From Propionibacteriaceae bacterium (lineage in GTDB: Bacteria > Actinomycetota > Actinomycetes > Propionibacteriales > Propionibacteriaceae), in NCBI GenBank assembly GCA_024636075.1, contig JAGXHS010000084.1, positions 1 to 7,590 of the forward strand: a DNA stretch of 7,590 nucleotides. Direction: 5' to 3'. The notes beneath the pieces were generated by a model. The model had not been told where the DNA came from and ran no database searches. It saw only the letters and a program-made list of their open reading frames with translations. A program made the position numbers and the translations under genes. Below, piece by piece: positions 1 through 4,129 of the stretch. Position 1 is the first letter of the stretch; the number at the start of each line of letters is the position of its first letter.

Positions 1-23
1 AAACCGACCACTGACCCCCACGC

Positions 24-54
24 GGGGCTGCCCAGGGATGAGCCGGGCAGCCCC
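24..54. terminator. Perfect 10-bp inverted repeat, possible terminator or mRNA hairpin
   Basis: GGGGCTGCCC (24-33) and GGGCAGCCCC (45-54) are exact reverse complements separated by an 11-nt loop, giving a very stable G+C stem. No T-run follows, so a classical intrinsic terminator is not shown, although U-less hairpins are common between actinobacterial and actinophage genes. It lies 23 nt upstream of the ATG at 78. It could end an upstream transcript or protect the 5' end of the mRNA that begins this block. A frame open from base 1 to the TGA at 79-81 crosses it, so it may instead sit in the 3' end of an upstream gene. Confidence 0.45.
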
Positions 55-77
55 ACCCACCAGGAAAGGACCACCTC

Positions 78-143
78 ATGATCGACCTCAGCAGCATCCC
101 GAAGCAGAGCGACGAGGACCGCGGTGACGGGGCGGGACTGTGA
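78..143 (+). CDS. Hypothetical 21-residue peptide
   Basis: A small ORF (MIDLSSIPKQSDEDRGDGAGL) starts at ATG 78 after an A/G-rich site, AGGAAAGGA (62-70), with 7 nt spacing. Its TGA (141-143) overlaps the GTG start of the next gene (140-142) in a GTGA arrangement, which suggests translational coupling. The peptide is polar and acidic, with no transmembrane segment or cysteine. I do not recognise a family. It may be a genuine small phage early protein or a leader whose translation delivers ribosomes to the gene at 140. The overlap and ribosome binding site are the support; its short length limits confidence. Confidence 0.4.
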   Translation: MIDLSSIPKQSDEDRGDGAGL

Positions 144-493
144 TCGTCACGTGCTGCCCCGACTGTGGCAGTGGCGAGGCCATGTGCCCAACTTGGGACA
201 GGGACGGGCACATCTACACCGCCGAAACCGAGGCGTCCCAGCTCGTTCCCTGCCCGGTCGAGCACGAGCGCAGTGCCGACTCTTGCCGACTCTGCCACGG
301 CTCCGGCCTTGCCACCGCACCAGCGGCCCTGCTGTCTGACACCAACCACCGGCCCCGCTGGGCCATCAAGGCGCGGAAGGCGGCCACCTCCTGCCAGACG
401 ACGACACCCCACGCGATCGAGTCTGATCTCGGCCCACCGGTCAGCTGTCGCCCCGGCACAACGGGCAGCCCACCTACAGGTTCACGTTCCTAG
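140..493 (+). CDS. Cysteine-rich zinc-binding-like small phage protein, probably frameshifted near its end
   Basis: The 117-residue reading starts at GTG 140, overlapping the stop of the ORF at 78. Visible motifs are CPDC (residues 6-9), C16, C38 and CRLCHGSG (49-56); the last resembles a DnaJ-type CxxCxGxG zinc half-site. Small Cys-rich proteins of this kind are common among actinophage early genes and probably bind zinc and nucleic acid or protein; the partner is unknown. Third-position G/C is strong to about nt 430 and then drops in this frame, while frame +1 becomes better and runs on to a TGA at 523-525 that overlaps the next ATG (522). The true C-terminus is therefore probably the alternative-frame tail (about 427-525), reached by restoring one base near 428-436. 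Zinc binding is inferred from cysteine spacing only. Confidence 0.6.
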   Translation: MIVTCCPDCGSGEAMCPTWDRDGHIYTAETEASQLVPCPVEHERSADSCRLCHGSGLATAPAALLSDTNHRPRWAIKARKAATSCQTTTPHAIESDLGPPVSCRPGTTGSPPTGSRS

Positions 494-521
494 GTCACCT
501 AGCTGAAAACGAGCATCCCCC

Positions 522-632
522 ATGATCCCCCTCAAGACCATCGCCGCCTTCGCAGCGGCACTCGCCCTCGCCTACCTGGCTGGCATCGCAGCCGCCCTGT
601 ACGCAATCCCCCGGTTGCGGGTAGACGAATGA
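522..632 (+). CDS. Small single-span membrane peptide (36 aa)
   Basis: The ORF starts at ATG 522, overlapping the TGA at 523-525 that ends the probable true frame of the upstream gene. It ends at TGA 630-632, overlapping the next ATG (629). The peptide begins MIPLKT, then has an Ala/Leu-rich hydrophobic stretch (about residues 6-30) and a charged tail ending RLRVDE. This is one predicted transmembrane helix, with Lys5 near its N-terminal end and the charged tail after it. Small membrane proteins of unknown function are usual in actinophage early regions. The role is unknown; a holin is unlikely given the distance from the lysis genes. ATGA overlaps at both ends make this a convincing gene despite its size. 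Confidence 0.6.
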   Translation: MIPLKTIAAFAAALALAYLAGIAAALYAIPRLRVDE

Positions 633-1264
633 GACTCTCTCCAGACGCCCCTCGGCGCGGCACAACAACCGGATCCAGGAGCTGCCGCTGTGAGGCGTGC
701 AAAGCCGCCACCGCCAGATATCACCGGGAGCAGCGCGCGAATCGACAGGGCATGCTGCCCGACCGATCCATGCCAGCACTGGAGGACCGCGACAAGCGCA
801 CAATCCTCGGAAAGCTCGACCACGGCACCAAACCCGAGGGCGTGGCGCAGGAGTACGGCTACCCATCAGCGGCCGCGCTGCTGTTCTCCGCTGATCGCTG
901 GCGACGCGAGTTGGAGCCCCAGGACACCCGCTGGCGACGTGTGCCAGGAATGCGCGAAGCCGCTCGTCTACAGAAGGAATCACCTGCCTTCGCTGGGATG
1001 TTTGGATACTCGCCCGAGGTGCGCAAACACCCCGAGGGCAACCCGGGCGAGACCGAAGAAGGGCCTCAAGGGAGCACTGCCGGCGTCGGTCCGACCGTCG
1101 AATCCGACAACATCGAGGTCATCGCAGCCCAAAAGCTCCGCGAAATCCTGATCGCGTGGGGTCCGTGCTTCCATCCTGTGCAGCCATGCGACTGCTGGCC
1201 CGACGTACGCGGCGCGATACTCAACGCGGCCCGCGCAATCGACCCAAATCTTGGGCGTTGGTAG
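629..1264 (+). CDS. Cys-containing putative DNA-binding phage protein, with possible internal frame changes
   Basis: The 211-residue open frame starts at ATG 629 in an ATGA overlap. The N-terminus contains GTTTGSRSCRCEACKAA (residues 11-27), resembling the HGT...GCRCxxC segment of many small actinophage proteins. Residues about 50-92 look like a helix-turn-helix (DKRTILGKLDHGTKPEGVA, then a YGYPSAAAL helix). The C-terminal part contains IAWGPC and PCDCWPDV (Cys 180, 187, 189). Between about nt 920 and 1095, however, the +1 frame reads CQECAKPL, with two further cysteines (LGC, RCAN) and a basic tail RARPKKG, and has better third-position G/C in its first half. The real product may therefore be a composite reached through two compensating indels, near CCCC 917-920 and near 1085-1100. 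Function is unknown; DNA or zinc binding is inference. Confidence 0.5.
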   Translation: MRLSPDAPRRGTTTGSRSCRCEACKAATARYHREQRANRQGMLPDRSMPALEDRDKRTILGKLDHGTKPEGVAQEYGYPSAAALLFSADRWRRELEPQDTRWRRVPGMREAARLQKESPAFAGMFGYSPEVRKHPEGNPGETEEGPQGSTAGVGPTVESDNIEVIAAQKLREILIAWGPCFHPVQPCDCWPDVRGAILNAARAIDPNLGRW

Positions 1265-1269
1265 AACCA

Positions 1270-1752
1270 ATGGCACGCGAATATGCCCGCTACCTCACCA
1301 GAACTCACACCGATATTGAATGGTCGGAACTCTCAACGATGCATCACGACTGCTACATGGCGATACTTTCAAGCCCCGGGATCTCATGGGCGGGCGTGGT
1401 CCCGTACCTCCCGTCGCGATACTCGAGCCTCGCATCGGACCTGACTGACCGAAAAGTGGCGAGGGTATGGGACGACCTGGAGCGCCATGGACTGCTCGTG
1501 ATCGACAAGCGAGCGGGCGAAGTCATTGCCAGGACCTTTGTGAGATACGACAACGTCATAGCCAAGCCCAACCTGACCAAGGCGCTCATCTCCTCATATG
1601 GATTGATCAGGTCCAACAAGATCAGGGAAGCGCTGATCGGTGAACTGGTGCACCTGGCACGCGACAAACCAAACCTCAGCGGGTGGCAACAGTTCGAGGA
1701 ACTCTTACCGGAACTGTTCGAGGAACTGTTGCTTGATCAGTTGGAGGCATGA
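1270..1752 (+). CDS. Actinophage winged-helix replication-type (replisome organizer-like) protein
   Basis: I chose ATG 1270 because MAREYARY matches the usual beginning of this actinophage family; upstream in-frame starts (1156 onward) run inside the preceding gene. The 160 residues have the expected order: an N-terminal beta/helix segment, a helical region with MAILSSPGISWAGVVPYLPSR (30-50), a helix-turn-helix around LASDLTDRKVARVWDDLERHGLLVID (54-79), a wing (EVIARTFVRYDN, 84-95), and KPNL followed by helical EALIGELVHL. Members are usually annotated as HTH or replication-initiation proteins and sit among early genes. The C-terminal FEELLPELFEELLLDQLEA is a Leu/Glu amphipathic repeat encoded by two 12-bp direct copies (1692-1703, 1716-1727). 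As I recall the family is often longer, so the C-terminus may be cut short at TGA 1750. The SD is weak. The replication role comes from family resemblance and context. Confidence 0.6.
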   Translation: MAREYARYLTRTHTDIEWSELSTMHHDCYMAILSSPGISWAGVVPYLPSRYSSLASDLTDRKVARVWDDLERHGLLVIDKRAGEVIARTFVRYDNVIAKPNLTKALISSYGLIRSNKIREALIGELVHLARDKPNLSGWQQFEELLPELFEELLLDQLEA

Positions 1753-1756
1753 CGAC

Positions 1757-1924
1757 ATGAACCATCAATCGAGCTGTTGCCGAACCAACTTGCCAAGATA
1801 CCAACTTGCCAACTCACCCTCCTTCAACTGGTGGTTACGCAAGTCTCCAAACCCAAGCTCTGTCACGCGGGCGCGTGCCCGTCACGCCGTGGTCGGCATA
1901 TTTGGATTTGGTGATGAGCGATGA
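1757..1924 (+). CDS. Doubtful 55-residue ORF or displaced C-terminal tail of the upstream gene
   Basis: ATG 1757 opens a frame ending at TGA 1922-1924, which overlaps the next ATG (1921). It reads MNHQSSCCRTN..., then an aromatic FNWWLRK patch and a PNPSSVTRARARHAVVG tail. No family is recognised and no good SD precedes it. All three + frames are open for most of this stretch, and frame 3 ends with RVPVTPWSAYLDLV, also protein-like. Family tails of the replication-type protein are low-complexity, so this may be its C-terminal extension after a frame change near 1750 rather than a separate gene. Base composition is more AT-rich than the surroundings, and a 13-bp direct repeat lies inside, so it may also be largely non-coding. 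Confidence 0.28.
   Translation: MNHQSSCCRTNLPRYQLANSPSFNWWLRKSPNPSSVTRARARHAVVGIFGFGDER
1784..1812. repeat. 13-bp tandem-like direct repeat, iteron candidate
   Basis: ACCAACTTGCCAA occurs at 1784-1796 and again at 1800-1812, period 16 with a 3-nt GAT spacer. It lies just downstream of the replication-type gene, in a locally AT-richer stretch, which is the arrangement expected for initiator binding sites at an origin. Only two copies are seen, so this is suggestive. If the stretch is coding, the repeat could be only a short internal duplication. Confidence 0.4.
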
Positions 1925-2262
1925 ACGGCAACGAAGCTGACCGGCTCGCCATTGCCGTCCATGCACTTCGCCCAGACTGGCCGGCGCAGTCCCTCCGTAG
2001 CTTCATCACCAAAAATCTCACCGACAAGAACTGGTCAGATGCGGCGGTGGCGTTCGCGTGGATCGCAACGGACCCGGCAACCAAGACCCCCGCGCGGGTG
2101 CTCGAGGTTGGCCCGTGGTGGTCAGCTGCCGCGCCCCGCGAGCAGTCGGTGCCGATGCCCCCCCGCTACACCCCTGAGCGCATCATCCCCGCAGACCCTG
2201 TTGCTGTGGCCGGATACACGGCAGCGATCCGCAGCAAAATCAACGAAAGGACCAGAGCATGA
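1921..2262 (+). CDS. Conserved actinophage early protein of unknown function (113 aa)
   Basis: The ORF starts at ATG 1921, overlapping the stop at 1922-1924, and ends at TGA 2260-2262, overlapping the next ATG (2259). The N-terminal half carries DRLAIAVHALRPDWPAQSL (8-25), a helical FITKNLTDKNWSDAAVAFAWIATDP (28-52) and TPARVLEVGPWW (56-67). I recognise this layout as a recurrent actinophage hypothetical protein found next to replication genes (from memory). The C-terminal 45 residues are proline-rich and then helical (ADPVAVAGYTAAIRSKINER). There is no catalytic motif. Its position between the replication-type gene and a small gene suggests an accessory role in replication or early control, which is inference. 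The frame is clean throughout. Confidence 0.65.
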   Translation: MNGNEADRLAIAVHALRPDWPAQSLRSFITKNLTDKNWSDAAVAFAWIATDPATKTPARVLEVGPWWSAAAPREQSVPMPPRYTPERIIPADPVAVAGYTAAIRSKINERTRA

Positions 2263-2492
2263 CCACAATCCATACCCGCGAGGAACTCGGCAGACGAGAG
2301 CCAGGTCAATGGGCTCGGTTCGCGAACGGCAACACTGCATGCCTCGTTGACACATGCATGTGCTGGCCACATCGCATCTGGATGTCCCAGTCCGGTCTGG
2401 ACTTCAATTCACCAGCCTCCGACAGTGTCACCAGGCTGCCGCTCGGCGCTGAAACGGGACAGGTGGAAGGGCCGACTGATGACCATGTCTGA
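2259..2492 (+). CDS. Small phage early protein (77 aa), function unknown
   Basis: ATG 2259 overlaps the upstream TGA and is preceded by AAAGG (2246-2250) at 8 nt. The protein opens MTTIHTREELGRREPGQWARF and later has SDSVTRLPLG. This resembles a short beta-rich actinophage family with a 'T(R/D)EEL...PxG' beginning and an 'S..LPL' ending, whose role is not known. It has three cysteines (28, 33, 35) in ACLVDTCMCW, which could form a metal site, but there are too few to claim a zinc finger. The stop at 2490-2492 overlaps the following small ORF (ATG 2479 or 2485). Confidence 0.55.
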   Translation: MTTIHTREELGRREPGQWARFANGNTACLVDTCMCWPHRIWMSQSGLDFNSPASDSVTRLPLGAETGQVEGPTDDHV

Positions 2493-2607
2493 CGCACTGT
2501 CAGCGGCTCGCCCTGAGGGCGCGCCTTCATCCACGCGATCGAGGGGAATGGCGACCAGCCGAGTGAACGAACGCCCTTGTCCGTCGCGGACTCGACACCC
2601 CCGATGA
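2479..2607 (+). CDS. Small ORF (42 aa as read), likely frameshifted near 2515-2530
   Basis: ATG 2479 follows GGAAGG (2465-2470) by 8 nt and overlaps the end of the gene at 2259. As read, it ends at TGA 2605-2607 with an Arg/Pro/Ser-rich tail typical of a wrong frame. From 2517 the frame one base earlier is open and reads AFIHAIEGNGDQPSERTPLS..., ending at TGA 2625-2627, which overlaps the GTG start at 2624. Adding one base near 2515-2530 would give a 49-residue protein beginning MTMSDALSAARPEG and ending MIQETRS, with the same GTGA coupling seen elsewhere in the window. No family is recognised. A gene here is more likely than not; the exact end as read probably is not. Confidence 0.35.
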   Translation: MTMSDALSAARPEGAPSSTRSRGMATSRVNERPCPSRTRHPR

Positions 2608-2623
2608 TACAGGAGACCAGATC

Positions 2624-3388
2624 GTGACCAGCCACGACGCGCAGCAGATCCGCGCCGACCTCACCACCATTGCCGACCTGCACGCCGACCTCAAGCACAT
2701 CCTCACCAGCCGCCCACCCGGCAGCGCGAACGCGAAGACCGGGCGAGGGAAGCTCGCCCACCCACCAGCGCCGGTCAACCTCACCGCGCTGGACATGCTC
2801 GACACGCGTCAGAAGATCGGCGGCGATGATGCCGACGGCATCCACCAGCTCGACCGGATGGCCGGCGTGAACCGGATGGGCATTCTGCCTGACCTGTATA
2901 TGTGGGCGCGGATGATCGAGCGGGAAATGTACGATGCGAGCCCCACGTTGTCGCCCGAGCTCCCCGCAGTGCCGACCCTGGGCAATGTATGCGGGTGGTT
3001 GCGCGAGGCTGTGGAGTGGTGCTCCGGGCTTCAGTGGTGGGGCGAGTTCGCCCATGACGTCCACACGACGGCGCAGAGGATGCGTGCTGCGCTCGGGGAG
3101 GCCGACCGGATGCCCGCACTCCACTTGGGCGAGACGGGTTGTGGGATGCCCATCAGCGAAGTGGGGCCGGAGCGGTTCCTCTGCTCGGGGTGTGGCAAGA
3201 GTTGGACGTTGCTGGCGGTGACGTTGCCGGAGGCGTCGCAGCGGCTCGGCCTCAACCTGCGGACGCTGCAATCGTGGGCGGCTCGGTCGCTGCTGGTGGA
3301 GGTTCCCGGCCAGTCGGAACGGCGTCGCATGTACGACCTCGACAGCATCCGCAGAATCTTTGCGGAGAGGGCGCTGCGGAATGCTTGA
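2624..3388 (+). CDS. Phage protein with zinc-knuckle-like motif and C-terminal MerR-like helix-turn-helix (254 aa)
   Basis: Starts at GTG 2624 with AGGAG (2611-2615) 8 nt upstream, in a GTGA overlap with the probable end of the preceding small gene. Residues 1-30 are helical and acidic, and 31-50 form a Gly/Pro/Ala linker. Residues 55-165 form a mainly helical domain rich in Trp and Met (LYMWARMIER, WLREAVEWC, LQWWGEF). Cys173, Cys187 and Cys190 (GCGMP..., CSGCGK), with His167 nearby, suggest a small zinc ribbon. Residues 201-246 look like a HTH reading LPEASQRLGLNLRTLQSWAA, then a wing (VPGQSERRRMYD) and LDSIRRIF. This is the excisionase/MerR style of DNA-recognition domain and a common actinophage early gene plan. 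Its role, probably DNA binding and regulation, is inferred. It is the last gene of the early block. Confidence 0.65.
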   Translation: MTSHDAQQIRADLTTIADLHADLKHILTSRPPGSANAKTGRGKLAHPPAPVNLTALDMLDTRQKIGGDDADGIHQLDRMAGVNRMGILPDLYMWARMIEREMYDASPTLSPELPAVPTLGNVCGWLREAVEWCSGLQWWGEFAHDVHTTAQRMRAALGEADRMPALHLGETGCGMPISEVGPERFLCSGCGKSWTLLAVTLPEASQRLGLNLRTLQSWAARSLLVEVPGQSERRRMYDLDSIRRIFAERALRNA

Positions 3389-3414
3389 CTCTGGATCTTG
3401 TGGTGTGGTAATTT
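3385..3414 (+). promoter_or_regulatory. Sigma70-like promoter at the early/late boundary
   Basis: TTGACT (3385-3390), then an 18-nt spacer, then TAATTT (3409-3414). The -35 matches TTGACA in 5 of 6 positions and the -10 matches TATAAT in 4 of 6. It overlaps the stop codon of the upstream gene and points toward the late genes. In such GC-rich DNA this combination is uncommon. The mRNA would have a leader of about 300 nt before the gene at 3734. It could drive the late operon, or a small transcript in the gap. Confidence 0.5.
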
Positions 3415-3680
3415 GCGTTTAAAGAGCTTTAGCATGCCACAAAATGGCGGGCAGGCTCGATCAGCTGCTCGTCACCCAGCAGCCGCGGCACAGTCGCCGC
3501 GGACACCATCTCCTCCGGTCGACACTCAGCTCACCAGCGATCACACTCATCCCGATCCGGGTCTTCTTCTCCGTAGCGATTGTTGCTGGCCTTCCCCTGT
3601 GACTGGTCCTCCTTCAGGGCTGACTCAACTGCCCTGCCACATTGTCTGACGCAGCGACAGTAATCCTGGATGAGAGACTT
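3415..3680. other. Gap without a confident + strand gene; possible minus-strand coding signal
   Basis: Several short frames are open here but none is convincing on the + strand. Candidates at ATG 3434 (to 3649) and ATG 3444 (to 3602) are Pro/Ser/Arg/His-rich, as antisense shadows often are, and lack a good SD. On the minus strand, 3530 down to a TAA at 3431-3429 reads RPEEMVSAATVPRLLGDEQL followed by IEPARHFVAC, with balanced composition; the neighbouring minus frame (3613 to about 3515) reads TEKKTRIGMSVIAGELSVDR. Together they look like one minus-strand gene broken by a frame change, convergent with the gene at 2624. CCGCGG occurs twice (3483-3488, 3497-3502) and could form a small hairpin. 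The gap may hold a regulator, a genome-end site, or nothing functional. Confidence 0.35.
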
Positions 3681-3702
3681 CCCGCCCCAACCGGAGGGCG
3701 GG
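3681..3702. terminator. GC hairpin upstream of the late genes
   Basis: CCCGCCC (3681-3687) pairs with GGGCGGG (3696-3702) across an 8-nt loop. No T-run follows. It lies 21 nt before the RBS of the gene at 3734, so it may be a transcript-end or attenuation hairpin, or a 5' stabiliser of the late mRNA. A second small stem, GATCC (3716-3720) with GGATC (3727-3731), would cover part of the AGGAGG ribosome site (3723-3728) and could lower translation initiation. Confidence 0.35.
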
Positions 3703-3733
3703 CCGAAATGGAAACGATCCCCAGGAGGATCAA

Positions 3734-3988
3734 ATGTCTGATGATCTTGAACGCCGCGAAGAGGGCGCTGAAGATCCAACTGATGTGACGTCTGCCGAGA
3801 ACGCGGCGGGCGATGGTGGCGGGTCTGCCCGCGAGGCTGGCGCCACAGGCCACGAGGGCGAGGATTCGCCCGACTGGCTGGAGATTTTCTATGCTGAGAA
3901 AGCGCAGCGGCGAATCAAGAAGATCCACGCCGAGGACAAGTGGCTTCATCGCGCGCCAACGAGGCTGAGACGTCACAGGACGGCTTGA
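3734..3988 (+). CDS. Acidic small phage protein (84 aa as read), probably frameshifted after residue 73
   Basis: ATG 3734 has a near-ideal AGGAGG (3723-3728) at 5 nt. The first 45 residues are acidic and disordered (MSDDLERREEGAEDPTDVTS...), followed by a helical segment DWLEIFYAEKAQRRIKKIHAEDKW (47-70). As read, it ends in an Arg-rich LHRAPTRLRRHRTA, typical of an out-of-frame tail. From about 3955 the frame one base back reads ANEAETSQDGLSDENRLLSS, and from about 4025 the original frame again reads well (LEVGLQLGLPNRLVDRLSES...) to TGA 4127-4129, overlapping the GTG of the tail protein. A product of about 128 residues reached by two compensating indels is likely. Its position just before the tail protein suggests a virion or assembly role, but I do not recognise it. 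Confidence 0.5.
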   Translation: MSDDLERREEGAEDPTDVTSAENAAGDGGGSAREAGATGHEGEDSPDWLEIFYAEKAQRRIKKIHAEDKWLHRAPTRLRRHRTA

Positions 3989-4129
3989 GCGATGAGAACA
4001 GGCTGCTGTCGAGTCGGAGCATGGCCCCTGGAGGTCGGTTTGCAGCTTGGCCTGCCGAACAGGCTGGTTGATCGGCTGTCGGAAAGCACCACGGCCTACA
4101 ACTCGCTGCTGATTGTGAGGCTTTCGTGA
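3989..4129 (+). other. Probable C-terminal continuation of the gene at 3734
   Basis: This stretch has no ORF of usual size but keeps protein-like signal: frame 1 (open to TGA 4069-4071) up to about 4020, then frame 2 to TGA 4127-4129 with high third-position G/C. The two segments join if one C of the CCCC run at 4025-4028 is surplus, giving SSRSMALEVGLQLGLPNRLV and onward to YNSLLIVRLS. The final TGA overlaps the GTG start at 4126. I treat it as the broken end of the preceding gene, not as a separate gene. Confidence 0.4.

Noticed and set aside
1..81. Frame 1 open from the window edge to TGA 79-81, overlapping ATG 78, as the end of an upstream gene
   Set aside because: Only 26 codons are visible and a perfect 10-bp inverted repeat lies inside, which fits an intergenic hairpin as well. 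It cannot be decided without upstream sequence.
939..1151. Separate 70-aa zinc-finger gene starting at GTG 939
   Set aside because: No suitable SD precedes it and the surrounding frame does not stop near it, so a frame-changed part of the 629 gene explains it better.
2306..3271. Long minus-strand open frame (321 codons)
   Set aside because: It lies antisense to the well-supported gene at 2624 and is rich in Arg, Gly and Val, as expected of an antisense shadow in GC-rich DNA.
3642..3788. Small ORF from TTG 3642 (LSDAATVILDERLPAP...) running into the gene at 3734
   Set aside because: It has no SD, crosses the GC hairpin at 3681-3702, and its second half is a shadow of the gene at 3734, which has a near-ideal RBS.
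3940..4030. Programmed -1 ribosomal frameshift like the tail assembly chaperone pair
   Set aside because: No X-XXY-YYZ slippery heptamer is visible at the switch, two switches would be needed, and the gene is not upstream of a tape-measure gene.
3940..4071. Independent 43-aa gene from GTG 3940
   Set aside because: It has no SD and lies in a frame that fits the middle of the broken gene at 3734; its coding signal fades after about 4025.
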